The notes below the pieces were generated by a model that saw only the letters and a list, made by a program, of their open reading frames with translations, did not search any database and had not been told where the DNA came from. Source: Casuarina equisetifolia (lineage: Eukaryota; Streptophyta; Magnoliopsida; Fagales; Casuarinaceae). Taken from it: DNA of 64,000 nt. The position numbers were made by a program, and so were the translations under genes. The DNA is taken from positions 10,213,938-10,277,937 of the forward strand of contig CM052358.1 in the NCBI GenBank assembly GCA_028551475.1, in the 5' to 3' direction. Below, in pieces: positions 1-12,560 of the stretch. Numbering within the stretch: the first letter of the stretch is position 1; every line of letters begins with the position of its first letter.

Positions 1-917
1 ACCTTGGCTTTTTAGAGAATCCCGCTCGTGTCGTGGGACTTGTAGCTGGGCAGTCCATCGGGTAGGTTTGTTTATCCTTCCAGTTTTTTTATTTTTTATT
101 TTTTATTTTTTATTTTTATTTATATGAAATGTCAAGTATTATATATCAAAAAGAAAAATTCAAATTTTCAGTTACAATATTCTCATTTAAGCTAAAAAAA
201 AACTACATTTGAAAAATTCTAAAGATCTTGCAAAAACTTATTGCAAGTTGTAGATTTCACTCTCTTGATTAATGATATCTTATATCTTACATCCTTTTTT
301 ATTTTAATAATAATAATTAACCCATCTAGATTTTCACCATTAAACCTTCTTCTATTCTTTTTTTGCCAAATGTGATACAAACCAACTTTGAATGATACAT
401 TGAGTAAGGACATTGCAAAACTTTTATATTTAACAACCTTAATCATTTAATATACTTTTGTTTTTCATTGTTTAATTCTTTGAAATAATTCATTTAAACC
501 TAACAAAACCTTCCAAATGAAATTTGTGAACCTGCAATTAAAGGTTATGCTATAGGTTCACTAAGTTGTTTCATGTTGTCACTTGATATGCTATGGTTAA
601 CTTGTTTTTCAAAATGATCCAACAAATAGAATTATGCTTTTGTATTTCTTCCTTCTATATTAGTCTTGCCCACTTAATTTCTTCTCTACTTTCTCTTAGT
701 ACTACATAGTTTCTTCTCTACTTTTCTTGGTTTGTTTAGAGCCTAAACCCACTACATAGGTTAGGCTCATTAGAGCTCCTTTCATTTCTACTAATATTTA
801 TGTAGTAAACATATTTTAATTTATTCAATAACTACGAATATACAAACTCGCTATAAGCAATTCCAAAACATGTGCCTTCTTCATGGATTGCTCTATTCTT
901 CCACCTTGAGTTTCTTC
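1..917. other. Intergenic, no gene recognised
   Basis: AT-rich sequence with stops in all frames and no recognisable domain. It contains a run of T-rich repeats of the form TTTTTTA at about 84-124. It ends where the left LTR of the copia-type element begins. No matching target-site duplication or gypsy coding sequence was seen here, so its relation to the sequence after 9944 is unclear. Confidence 0.6.
84..124. repeat. T-rich simple repeat (TTTTTTA)n
   Basis: Several near-identical copies of a T6-7A unit follow each other directly. This is low-complexity sequence with no further meaning that can be read from it. Confidence 0.8.
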
Positions 918-2829
918 TATTAGGAATATTGCAATTCCATTATTATTTTGATGATGATAAAAAGGAAAAAGGGCATATTTCATGAAAGTATGTTTTTGAT
1001 GTGAGAAATATTTTAGAGCTAATGGATAAATATTTTTCATGGTTTAATACCCTAAATGAATATAAGAGATCATGATTTATGTGTTATAAGTTATAATAAT
1101 CATATTATAATTTAAATGATTATTTACATTTGTTAAAGAGTTTTCAGGAAGAAAAATGAATTAATTTGTTATCATTATTTGTCTTGATATAAGAACAATA
1201 ATGCATGAATATTTGTGTAGGGAAAATGGACAATAAAGATTCAACCCAACACAATCATTGCGAGTCCACATCATTGGATCCATATGCGTGTGATCCATGT
1301 AATTGCAATCCAAGATTGTTAAGCTTGTGAAGCCCATGTGTGGGCAACCCAATAGGTGATTCATTTTGTGCAATCCAAATTATGTGAGCCCAACCCAAGC
1401 CTACAAATTAGAGATATGTGTGACCCAAAACTTATGCAACCTAGTTTCTAATCAAGATCCATATATCTTTCACCACCTAGAGTGATGTGTGACTTAGACC
1501 CAAAACTCATGTGACACACATGACTTGACCATCTTGCCAAAATAGCGATCCAATGCTAACAATGACCCACCTATGATATTTGACCCTAATGAGAGCTTCT
1601 TTAAAGCCAACAAATGGTGCAATCAAAAGGAATCAATGGGAAGAATATTTCCATGAAGAAAAATCTATAACTTAAGTACTTGAGAAGGATTAAATCAAGA
1701 TGACCTGACTTGCTCTTCGTGACCCAATGGGTTCTACATGACCTACTTTGTAGAAGTTAAACAAGTGATGATTATGAAGGATTTAAAGTAGAAAAATTGA
1801 TATATCTATTGAAAAGGAAGCCAATCTATTGTTTAGAAACATACCCATAAAGATTCAACTTAAGAGTGAGGTGATTGAAGGAAGATTCTTGGTGAAATCC
1901 GAGAACCCGATGACCCGAATAAGCTTCACAAGACCTAAAAATGAAGAAATAAAAATTTGAGTTAAACGATGCATTTTAAGGGTGTTCTTGAATCAAAACA
2001 AAGGAGCAACTCACCCTCGACACTTTGTCTCTTCAATGGCATGAAAAGTAATCACAGGTTCTTTCTAACGGGGAGAAAATCTGAGTTAGAATAGCTAGTT
2101 TTCAAGTGAAAAAGATGCCTTCTTCACACATATAAAGGGAGAAAAGAAAAGTCTTATAAAAAATTGTAAGAGTTGGTGATTAAAAAGAAATATGTGCATA
2201 AAGAAGTAAAAGAAAAATCTTATGAAGCTTGAGCTGATTTGAAATCTTGGTGAAGTTCTTCTACTATATTATTTTGCAAGATTGCTTGAGACCTGTACTT
2301 GTATATGTGTTAATTAAATTCTGAATATTATTGTGCACGTATACTTACTTGTAAATCTAAAACCCTAACTCTATTATCATTTGGAGGTTTCGTGATTAGG
2401 GATTGATTAGCTTCTGTTATCTTTAGAAAGCTCTTAGCTTAGCAATTTCCCATATACATTTCATATCTTAAGGGAGTTACTTGAGTTTATAAAAGGTTTG
2501 GGAAACTTTTAAGTTGTTGTTAGTATGTGTTGAGGCACACATTGTATTGTAATCCTTAGTAGAAGTATATATAGTATAAGAACATTTTTTCTTGGAAAGT
2601 AAGTAAAGTAGACTTTAATAAGTTAGATTAAAGGAAGAAAAGATTGGATGTAAGTGTGAGGGCTAAACCATCGTGATAAAAATTATGTCTCACTTGTTTA
2701 TTTTTGATTTTTTGACCTAGCTTACAAGTTGTGTGAAATAAATATAAAACATTATTTAAAGGCTAATAAATCAAAAAACCAATTCAAACCCCCCCTTACC
2801 CCCTTCTTGGTTTGCCATTATACCTAACA
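918..2829 (+). repeat. Left LTR of copia-type element
   Basis: This repeat aligns by eye with 8066-9944 along its whole length, with scattered substitutions and small indels. It ends CCTAACA at 2829. Its 3' part (about 2606-2690) holds a block that recurs in the other LTRs of the window. Confidence 0.85.
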
Positions 2830-2831
2830 AT

Positions 2832-2844
2832 TGGCATTAAAAGC
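2832..2844 (+). other. Degraded primer-binding site
   Basis: TGGCATTAAAAGC resembles the plant copia primer site TGGTATCAGAGC, complementary to initiator methionine tRNA, with substitutions and one extra A. It lies two bases after the left LTR, where a primer site is expected. Confidence 0.65.
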
Positions 2845-2919
2845 CAAGTTCTCTATTTAAAGGCTTAACATCCTAGAGGAGGTCCTTATAATAACATTAG
2901 AGAAAGATGTAGTTGTTAT

Positions 2920-4650
2920 AAGGTTTAACAAACCACCATTATTTGATGGCATTAACTATAGACATTAGAAATAATTAATGAAAGTGTTTGTTTCTAGTCA
3001 AGATCCAAAAGTATGATAGGTCATTACAAAGGGTACTACATTGCCCAAAAATGATGATTGGAATACAAATGAAGCTAAGATATAAGGTTGAATGCTAAAG
3101 CCATGAATATGATATACAATGGTTTGAAAGCCCATGAGTTTAACAAAGTATCTTCTTGCCTCACTAATAAAGAAATTTAGGATAAGTTAGAAATCATTTA
3201 TAAAGGTACAAAGAAAAGTCAAGCCTTCCAAAGTTACTATGCTTATACATGATTATAAATTATTGACCATGAAAGAATCTGAAAATATTTGTGAAATGTT
3301 TGGTAGATTTTCTAAAATTGTTTCTAAACTTAAATTACTAGATAAGACATACACAAATGAAGAATTAGTTAGAAAAATGGTAGTATCTTTACTTAAAAGT
3401 TAGGATCCTAAGAAAATGGCCATAGAAAAAGCACATGATTTAGAAAAACTAAGCTTAGATGAATTGTTAGGATTGCTAAAGACTCATGAAATGCAATTAC
3501 AGAGAAGAGAAAGAGAAAGAAAATAGAAGGTCTATTGCTCTAAAGGCAAATGTAGAGAAAGATTAAAATTCAGATTTTGATAATGAAGAATTTTCCATGT
3601 TAGCTAGGAGATTTAGAAGATTTTTTAAGAAAGAAAGAACTAGAAATGTGGGGCAATCTAGGAGGAAAGAAATATATGACCCTAGAGATAATTTGTGCTT
3701 TGAATGCAGAAAACAAGGATATATTAGAGCTTATTGTCCTTTGATTAAAAAGAAAGAAAATAAATATAAAAAGAAAGTTATGATTGCTGCTTGGGATGAT
3801 GAAGATTCATCTTCAGATGAAGAGAAACAAGAAGAAGTAGCACATCTTTGTTTAATAGTAGCAACAACCATTAAGGAAAAAGATTTTGAGGTAACTGATA
3901 CTAAATTTGTAAATGATATTGACAGTGATTTAAAAATTGTATTTTTTTATTTGGTTGAGTATGCAAATAAGATGAAAAATAAATATAGAAAAATGAAAGA
4001 AAAGTATAAGTCTGTCAAAGTTGAAATTGATAGTGCAAAAGATGTTTCTAAAATTCCTACATCTTCCTTAGATAAGGATCATGATATATTTGAAAATGCT
4101 TGCATAAAATCTAGTGTATGCTTTATAAATGGTACATATTCTAACCTAGGTAAAAAGAATGATGATATGATAAAACAAATAAATTCTTTGGATGAAAATA
4201 TGTCCAACATTTAATTTGAAAAAGATGAACTTTATTACATACTGAAGAAATTAAGTTTTGTGGTAAAAGAATATGAGAAAATTAAGAAACAATATGAGTT
4301 AGTTGTTTGTGAAAATTTGAGTATGAAACTTGAAATCAAAGAGATAAAAGAAACAATTTTATTCCATGAAAAAAATATGAAACTGATGATAGCATGTTTA
4401 TTTGTTCTAATTTAGATGAAAAGCATAAGCATATGAAAAATGAAATTGATTCTTTCACTAGAAAGCTGTAAAATGTTCAATGCTTAAGAAAATAAGTTGA
4501 AAACAAGTTAGATAGTTCAACATATTTGCTAAACAAGTTTTCTAATGGCAGTGCTATGTTAGAAAAGATATTGCAATCACAAAGAGACACGTATGACAAA
4601 GCTAGTGTAGGTTATAAATCAAATAAAAATTCAAAACCTTTTACTAAATC
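2920..4650 (+). pseudogene. Copia gag-like relic, N-terminal part
   Basis: Translation of about 2920-3000 gives a broken version of the gag opening motif (proline-leucine-phenylalanine-aspartate-glycine...), followed by stops. The longest surviving frame is 3597-4214 (205 codons). It carries a zinc-knuckle-like motif CFECRKQGYIRAYC whose usual histidine is tyrosine, then an acidic and lysine-rich stretch around VAHLCLIVA typical of plant copia gag tails. Reading continues with stops to 4660, where a solo LTR interrupts it. A CCHC motif past that insertion (6396-6560) is probably the continuation. No capsid function can remain, given the stops and the insertion. Confidence 0.75.
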
Positions 4651-4662
4651 CTTTGAAAAGAA

Positions 4663-6394
4663 TGTTGGAAAATAATGGTTTTGTTGTGAAAAAAATATAT
4701 TTGTGAATATTCTTGAAATATGTTTTTCATAGGTGCAAAAGAAAATCATAGGAAGTAAAAGGTGTACAAATTATAATATCAATTAATGATATTATAAAGT
4801 AACTGGGTTCCTATATTTCTTCATAAAACATCTTCTTAAAGTGCTTTTTGATAAATATATTTGTGAATGATGCCAAAAATATATTAGAACATTTTTTTTT
4901 AAGAAAAATGATACTTGGCTTTATGCACTTGTAGGAACATGAGGAGCCTTAATTCTAGCTTGATTTTAATTCAAGCTAAGATATATATTACACCAAAATG
5001 TGAACTTACTAAAAGCTCATATTATTCGACTGTGCTTACATTATTGGACTATGTTCTAATTGTTGGACCTTTCTGATAGTATTGGATTGTAATTACCTAT
5101 ATTGATTGAACCTTGCTAATGATATCAAACTATAATTATGTGCTGGACTTTATGCTACTGGACCACTAATTCGTGACACAGCTTACATATGATGTAGAAG
5201 CCTTACCCGTTTCTCACTTTGATCACTTGATGCTATGGCATCGTCTAACTTATCAGAGGTGCGCATAAGAGAGGTCTCGATTATGTGCCCTAGACGTTAC
5301 CCTTTGAAGATAAACAAGCCTCCGGTAACACCTTTGTTCTCTCTAGCACCAAATCCTCAATGGGAGGATTTTGGAGGAGACCAGATGTCAGAATGGTCAG
5401 ATTGAAGCTCTAAGAAGTGATATGAGGTTGATTTGATAGATGGTTTATTGTTCCTAAAGGGAAGAAGGCTACGACTTAGGTTTGATCTAAAAAGCCCTAG
5501 ATTTGTTCTCTATTTAAAGGAGATGCATGCATGAAGAAGATTTTGATGATCTACAACTATTTGAAGTGTTCTCTTTACAACGAAACAATCTTTTGAGCTC
5601 ACTCATTACTTGATTCAAGTTTGCTCATCTCTCGGTGACTTACAAGGGTTTGGTGATATTTGGTTATTCGACTTATTCTTTGATTATCTAATTGATTATA
5701 ACTTGTATAACATTATTTATGTGCTGATTACATTTGAAAATATTCATTGCACATAAATATTGGGAAAATTTTGAAACCCTAATTTACTTAAATTGGGGAT
5801 TTCATGATAAAAGCTTTGAACTTTGTTTTCTATACTTGAATAGCTTCTCTGATTAGCAATATCCTTCAAACTACCATATTATTTGGAGATTTGCTTTTGT
5901 ATATGATCTTTTGATCATAATTTGTATTCAGACTTAAGAATTCCTTAAGAAGAAATTATTTGGATTAGGAAAAATGTTTTCTCCTAATCTGGTTGAGTAA
6001 AGGAGACTTCAATCGGTTGGATTGAAAGAGAAGAGGGTGGACGTAGGACTCAAGGATTGAGTGCCGAACCACCGTGGTAAATTTGATCTTTGTTTTCTTG
6101 CTCCTTATTGATTTGAATATCTCCTAATGTTTACTGTTTATTATTCTATTAATTATTTGATACTAACTGATTAGCTCATTTGATATATATATATATATAT
6201 GTGAAAAGATTCTATATAACTTGCTGTCTAATTTAGAAGTAAAGCACAATTGGTTGAAATTTGCCTTCCTATTATTAATGCTATTTGTGTGACTTGTTTA
6301 CATAATTGGATTGAATTTTTATTGGTAACAATAGTGTAGCATTACTGGTTATAACAATTCAACCCCCCTTCTTGTTAAGCCATAAAACCTAACA
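4663..6394 (+). mobile_element. Solo LTR (copia-type) with AAGAA duplication
   Basis: A 1,732-bp LTR begins TGTTGG and ends CCTAACA. It is flanked on both sides by AAGAA (4658-4662 and 6395-6399), a perfect 5-bp target-site duplication. No internal domain and no second LTR is present, so this is a solo LTR left by recombination between the LTRs of an inserted element. Its 5' third aligns with the LTR at 40110, and its 3' part shares a block with the larger LTRs. It interrupts the gag relic of the host element and is therefore younger than it. Confidence 0.9.
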
Positions 6395-6395
6395 A

Positions 6396-6625
6396 AGAAA
6401 AGTTGCATGACTCCATTATATAATAAATGTTCATATTGTAAATATGTTGGTCATTCAATTGATACATGTCCTATTAGGCTTAGAAGACCATATAGGATAA
6501 AAAGGGTATGGATGCCTAAAGTTTCTAGTAATACTTGTATAACTAATTTTCATTGACCCAAGGAAAGAAAGGTACCAAATTTACAAGCTCTTTTGTTCGT
6601 GTCTGCAAGTTATGAACAAAGATGC
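6396..6625 (+). pseudogene. Copia gag-like relic, zinc knuckle and tail
   Basis: After the solo LTR, translation gives CSYCKYVGHSIDTC, a complete CCHC zinc knuckle, followed by the basic, tryptophan-containing segment RPYRIKRVWMPK that in plant copia elements lies just before the protease/integrase region. Stops follow and no protease or integrase is seen, so the polyprotein is truncated here. Confidence 0.7.
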
Positions 6626-6639
6626 AACAATTAGTTTGT

Positions 6640-8050
6640 TGGGTTAGTAACAAATGAGGATCCACCGTATATGATTAAAAATATATAAGTACTTCTTAAT
6701 TTTGTTATTCAAACAAAAAGTAATGTTTAAAAAAAAACAATGCATAATTTTGTTTTGCAATTGGTCATCCTTGCTTAAACTATTTGTTTGAAATAAAATC
6801 TTTAGGTGATTGTCATGTATTTCCATGGATGTTTCATGATGCATGATTTATAACAATATATATATAGTCTCACCACACAACAATATTAAACGAAAAGCTT
6901 CCTATGGAACATATATTCAAATGTCACAAAAAGAATAATCAAATTTAAGTTCTATGCTGCTCTATATATATTTTGCATTCAAGTTACAATGAAATTAAAG
7001 GAAAGCAAAGGAAGCAAAAACTCATTGAACATCCATGTATTTAAATACAAAAACCAAAACATGATATATATGTAGAAAGATGTGCTTTGCTAAGGCATAA
7101 AGTATAAACGTGAGACACATACATCATAATTATATAAGCATACGCTTTGCTGGATTTTTTTTTGGGATGAAGTTTGAATATACATCAGTATACTTTACTG
7201 TATTTTTGGGATGAAGTGAACATTACATGGTACTTGAGTTTGTTGTCACAAATGATAAAAATGCAAAAACCTTCATGCAACAAAACACAGAGATATGCAA
7301 TTCCAGTTTGCTAATGATTAAAGAATTAATATGAAAAATATTCAACGTGATATATATGTGTTAACACTATGCAATCTACTTATTGTGATTATATGGGGGG
7401 AGAAATCATAGCACTTGAATTTCATGTTTGATTCATTTAAGTGCAGAAAGGGAAATGAAGTTCTCTACCTTGAAAATATGCTTCAGATATTCTCAAATCT
7501 ATATCTTATGATGAGTGTTGGTTGGATGAATACATATGAATATCTTGCTAGATAAATATGCCTCACTTCTTTCTTGATTGCTTGAAATGACTTGAGAGGA
7601 AGCAACTTTTGAAGGGGCTACCTATAAAAACATGTTTGGATGACATTGTGCAAGGTGTGATTGCCGAAACATATATCATCTTTATTTGCTTCCATACATA
7701 CAAGCATGTTATTCGTATTTTGATTTATTATTGTTTGATGTTAGTTGGCATCATTTAAAGAGGAGCCTTAAACATTCCAGGTATGCATTTCTTGCATCGC
7801 TTGTTTTTTTTTTTCCTTTTTTCATGACATAAAAAAAGGGGAGAGATATGTGCACATGAAAAATACTTTCATTATCTCTATTATGTCTTGATGGTGTCAA
7901 AAAAGGGAGATATATATAGATGAAAAACACTTTGGTTATCTTAACTATATGTTCGTATAAGAGAGATTTGTGTTGGAAACAAAACTTGTATATGGTTTGC
8001 AAAGCTAATCATGAAATATTTAGTTTTTAAAGTACAAGTTTTTTTATCAT
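6640..8050 (+). other. Non-coding internal region of copia-type element
   Basis: About 1.4 kb of AT-rich sequence lies between the gag relic and the polypurine tract, with no integrase, reverse transcriptase or RNase H signature in any frame. The copia pol genes should occupy this interval. They were deleted, or replaced in a non-autonomous ancestor. Confidence 0.65.
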
Positions 8051-8063
8051 AAAAAAGGGGGAG
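8051..8063 (+). other. Polypurine tract
   Basis: AAAAAAGGGGGAG lies three bases before the right LTR (8066). This is the expected place and composition for the plus-strand priming site of an LTR retrotransposon. Confidence 0.8.
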
Positions 8064-8065
8064 AT

Positions 8066-9944
8066 TGTTAGGAATATTACTATTCCATCATTATTTTAAT
8101 GATGATAAAAAGGAAAGGGGCATATTTCACGAAAGTATGCTTTTGATGTGAGAAATATTTTAGACCTAATGGATAAATATTTTTCATGGTTTATAATGAT
8201 TTATTTGTTATAAGTTATAATAACCATATTATAATTTAACAATTCATTACATTTGTTAAAGAGTTATTAGGAAGAAAAATGAATTAATATTGCTGCCATT
8301 ATTTGTCTTGATATAAGAACAATAATGCATGAATATCTATGGAGGAAAAATGGACTATAAAGATTCAACCTAGTGCAATCATTGTTAGTCCACAACATTG
8401 GATCCACATGCGTGTGGTCCATATAATTGTAGTCCAAGATTGTCAAGCTTGTGAAGCCCCTGTTTGGGTAACCTAGTAAGTGATTCATTATGTACAATCT
8501 AAATTATGTGAGCCTAGCCCAAGCTTGCAGATCAAAGTTACGCACAATCCAAAAGTTACACAACCCAATTTCTAATCAAGATCGAAATGTCTTTTGCGAC
8601 CCAAAATGATTCGCAACCCAAACCTAAAGCTCATATGACACACACAACCTAACCATTTCACCAAAATGGCAACCTAACACTAACTACAAACTGCCTAAGA
8701 TATATGACCATGATGAGACCTTCTTTGAAGCCAAAAAGTGGTGCAATCGAAAAGGAATCAATGGGAAAAATATTTATGTGAAGAAAAATCTATGACTCAA
8801 GTACTTGAGAAGGATTAAATCAAGATGACTTGACTTGTTCTTCATGGCCTAATGGGTTTTGTGTGACCCGATTTGTGGAAGTTGAACAAGTGATGATTAT
8901 GAAGGATTTGAAGTAGAAAAATTGGTGTATCTATTGAAGAGGAAGCCAACCTATTGTTTAGAAACATACCCATAAATATTCAACTCAAGAGTGAAGTGAT
9001 TTGAGGAAGATTCTTGGTGAAATTTGGAAACCAAATGACCCGAATGAGCATCATAAGACCTGAAAATGGAGAAAGAAAAATTTGAGTTAAACAATGCATT
9101 TTAAAGGTGTTCTTAAATCAAAACAAAGGAACAACTCACCCTCAACACTTTGTCTCTCCAACAGCATGAAAAGTAGTCATAGTTTCTTTCTAACAGGAAG
9201 AAAATATAAGGAAGTCAAAACAACTAGTTTTCAAGTTAAAAAGGTGCATTCTTCATACATATAAAGGGAGAAAAGAAAAATTCTTATAAAAGTTATAGGA
9301 GTTGGTGACTGAAAAGAAGTATCTACACAGAGAAGTAAAAGAAAAATCTTATAAAGCTTGAGTTGATTTGAAATCTCAATGATGTTCTTCTACTCTATTA
9401 TTTTGCAAGATTGTTTGAGATCTCTACATGTATATGTGCTTATTTGAATATTATTATGCATATATACTTACTTGTAAATCCAAAACCCTAACTCTATTAT
9501 CATTTGGGGGTTTTGTGATTAAGGCTTGATTAGCTATTTGTTATCTTTAGAAAGCCTTTAGCTTAGCATTTTTCCATATACATTTCATATCTTAAGACAG
9601 TTGCTTAAGTTTGTAAAAGATTTAAGAAACCTTTAAGTTGTTATTGGTGTGTGTTGAGGCACACATTGTATTGTAATTCTTAATGAAAGGATTGTATGTA
9701 GTAGGAGTACATTTTCTTTTGGAAAGTAAGTAAAGTAGACTTTAATCGGTTGGATTGAAAAAAAAAAGGTGGATGTAGGTGTGACGGCCAAACTACCATG
9801 GTAAAAATTATGTCTCATTTGTTTATCTTTGAGTTTCTAACCTAGCTTACAGATTGTGTGAAAGAAATATAAAATGTTATTTAAAGGCTAGTAAATCATA
9901 AAACTAATTCAACTCCCTTTCTTGGTTTGCCATTATACCTAACA
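8066..9944 (+). repeat. Right LTR of copia-type element
   Basis: This 1,879-bp repeat has intact TGTTAGG and CCTAACA ends and matches 918-2829. It is followed directly by gypsy protease/RT-like sequence. Confidence 0.88.
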
Positions 9945-9984
9945 TGTTTTGGAAACTAGAAAGGATGAGTAAACTTTTTAGTGA

Positions 9985-10830
9985 CAACCATCAATGACTA
10001 TAATGTAGTCATAGGAATGGACTTCAAGAGGAGGATTAACACCATTCATTGACCATACTATGACTCATTACTCATCCTTAATAAATATATGTATTGTTTA
10101 ATTTCAACTTCCCCTGTTCATTTGAATGGGAAACCTTTATCTACAATGTATCTTGCCAAGGGCCTTAAATGCAAAGATGTCACCCACTTGGCCACCATGC
10201 AGGAGGAAAAGGATATGAAAGTCCAAGAGGAGAAGGAACTTTCATAGATTATCCAAGATGTCTTGGAGGAGAATAAAAACATCATGCCTTCTAAGCTTCC
10301 TAAACAACTACCATAAAAGAGGGATGTGGATCACATGATTAAGTTGGAACTAGGAGCCAAACCCCCAACCATGGTACCATATAGGATGAAACCCATAGAA
10401 CTAGAAGGGTTATGGAAGCAATTTAAAGAGTTTTTTAGAGCAAGATACATCTAACAATTAAAAGCACCTTATAGGGCATTGATATTGTTGTAGTGGAAGC
10501 AAGATGGCTTGCTATGACTATGTATCAACTACTGGGCTTGTATAGATGATTTACTTGATTAGTTAAGTGATGCATGTTATTTCTCCAAACTAAATTTGAA
10601 GTTTGGCTATCACCAAGTTAGACTAGCCAAAGGGGATGAACCAAAGACTACTTGTGTGACTCATTATGGCTCCTTTGAATGGTTGGTAATGCCTTTTGGC
10701 TTGACCAATGCTCTTACCAATTTTTTCACTTTAATGAACCAATTGTTCATCCTTATCTAAATCAATTTATAGTAGTCTATCTTAATGACTTAGTCATTTG
10801 TAGCAAGACATTAGAAGAGCATAAGTAACA
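9985..10830 (+). pseudogene. Gypsy protease end and reverse transcriptase
   Basis: The protease-RT linker contains NGKPL and a long charged stretch. The RT shows FSKLNLKFGYHQVRLAKGDE, TCVTHYGSFEWLVMPFGLTN and LNDLVIC, equivalents of the conserved gypsy motifs; the usual active-site YxDD reads as YLND. Internal stops and the altered active site make it non-functional. Confidence 0.85.
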
Positions 10831-10899
10831 TCTTAAAACAATCTTCAAGGTGTTTATGCAAACAAGTTATACCTTAAAAAGGAGAAGTGTTCTTTTGCC

Positions 10900-11400
10900 A
10901 AAAAAAAGGTAAACTTTTTTGGCTGTGACATTGTGGATGTATGTTGAAAATGGATAAAGCTAATGTAAAAGCTATTGAGGAATAGGAGCTGCCTACTAAC
11001 ATTTTGGAGCTGTGATCATTGCTTGGTCTTGTGAATTATTTTGGGTGATTTATCAAAATTTATTCAAAAAAGGTTGTTTCCTTTATCAAGTTGTTAAAGA
11101 AGGGGAAGTTTTGAGAATAGACAAATGATTGTCAAAAATCCTTTAAGGATTTAAAGGTTACCACTATGGAGGAACTAGTTTTGGTACTTCTAGATTTTTC
11201 CAAGTTCTTTAAGTTACATACAAATGCATCAAACTTTGACATTAGAGAAGCCTTGATGCAAGATGACCATCCAATTGCCTTTAAGAGTTCAAAGATAAAC
11301 AAGATAGAAAGAAAGGACACAGTTCAAGAGAAGGAGATAATTGTAGTGGTTTAGTATCTATGAACTTGGCATCATTACTAGCTTAGGTCTAAGTTTATCC
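10900..11400 (+). pseudogene. Gypsy RNase H relic
   Basis: The open stretch 11166-11354 reads VLLDFSKFFKLHTNASNFDI...LMQDDHPIAF...DTVQEKEI, the Ty3/gypsy-type RNase H. The first catalytic aspartate (usually HTDAS) is asparagine here, so activity would be lost even without the surrounding stops. Confidence 0.82.
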
Positions 11401-11689
11401 TCATGACAAATAATATGGCTACTAGTTACTTCTAATCTTAGAAGAAATTGACTCCAAAGCAAGCACGATGGCAAGACTTCCTAACTAAGTTCAACTTCAT
11501 GATGGTTTACAAGCCAAGGAGATCAACGTAGTGGCTAATGTGTTGAGCAAGAAGGTAGAGTTAGTAGCCATTTCATAAGTCATTAAGGATCTTAAGCAAT
11601 ACTTAAGAGAAGGCATTTAACATGATCCAATAGCAAGGTAACTACTTGAGTATGCTAAGGAGAGAATGATAAAATGATTTTGGGAGGAA

Positions 11690-12480
11690 GATAACCTTAT
11701 ATATGCTAAGGGAAGATGCCTTTATGTTCCAAAGTGGAAGAATCTTCAAAGAAGCCTTGTTAACAAGTGCCATGACACTTAGTGAGCTGGTCACCCAAGA
11801 TAGAAACAAACATTAGCACTTCTTGAAGCAACCTACTGTTGGCCAAACATGAAGGATGAGGTGGAATTATATGTGAAGACAGCTTAGTTTGCCAATAAGA
11901 CGTGGAACACTTCCATCCCAACTCCATAGGATTACATAGTAGAGGGATTGGAGATAAATAGTGGATGAATCAAGCTCTTACTTAGAGAAAGCAGCCAAGA
12001 AAATGAAGTAATGGGCAAATAAGAAAATGTGACCTATGCTCTACAATGTTGGAGACTTAGCTATGGTGAAGCTTTTCCTGCAACAATTTAAAGCATTTAG
12101 AACCATGCATAAGGGATTGCTATGAAAATATAAATGTCCTTTTAAAAGAGTTGGCAAGGTGGGAAAAGTTTCATCTAAGCTTGATATTCTACCTAACTTG
12201 AAGATTCATCCAATTTCCTATGCAAGGATGTTAAAACCTTTTCATAAGGATCAAGAAGGCCCATCATAGAACAACTTAAAACAAGCACCTCCCGTAATAG
12301 TAAAATCCTTTAACAAAGAGGTTGAAGAGATATTAGGAAAAGGAGTCATAAGGAAGAGAGGAGTTTCCTCATAACTCCAATATTTGATTAAATGGAAAGG
12401 ATTGCTAGAGTGCGAGGCCATATAGGAGATGGACGAAAATTTATGGTAGAATAAAGAAGCATTAGAGTAATACAAAGAAT
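11690..12480 (+). pseudogene. Gypsy integrase ends and chromodomain
   Basis: The first part (11700-11930) matches the integrase zinc-binding region (YVPKWKNLQRSLV, LALLEATYCWPNMKDEV), with the second cysteine pair lost. After a deletion, 11970-12240 resembles the integrase C-terminal region (YNVGDLAMVKL, LKIHPISYARMLKP). 12290-12480 is a chromodomain (LQYLIKWKGLLE, MDENLW). The DDE core that should lie between these parts is missing. Confidence 0.8.
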
Positions 12481-12560
12481 TGACAAGGGCATTACCAAAA
12501 TAGGTAGAGGGAGACTAAGATGCACTTAGAAGCTTCTATAAAAGATTCAAATTACTCTAA

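Larger units (their letters stand above)
918..9944 (+). mobile_element. Degenerate Ty1/copia-type LTR retrotransposon, gag only
   Basis: Two related direct repeats of about 1.9 kb bracket the element. The right repeat has the classic ends TGTTAGG...CCTAACA; the left one begins TATTAGG, apparently a mutated TG. A degraded initiator-Met-type primer site follows the left repeat, and a purine tract ends immediately before the right one. Between them lie a gag-like relic and a solo LTR of another copy (4663-6394), but no integrase, reverse transcriptase or RNase H. Without the nested solo LTR the element is about 7.3 kb. It is either a deleted copy or a non-autonomous derivative. The flanks (TCTTC before, TGTTT after) do not match, so no target-site duplication survives. 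Confidence 0.82.
9950..12560 (+). mobile_element. Ty3/gypsy chromovirus coding relic
   Basis: Translation across shifting frames shows, in order, the end of an aspartic protease region (VVIGMDFKRR, about 10010), a reverse transcriptase (10560-10830), an RNase H (10900-11400), an integrase zinc-binding region (11690-11930) and a C-terminal chromodomain (12290-12480). Stops are frequent. The integrase catalytic core is absent between about 11935 and 11970. No LTR pair could be assigned. The order protease-RT-RNase H-integrase identifies Ty3/gypsy, and the chromodomain the chromovirus branch. Confidence 0.85.

Noticed and set aside
908-9954. Target-site duplication of the outer copia-type element
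   Set aside because: The five bases on either side (TCTTC and TGTTT) do not match, so none is claimed.
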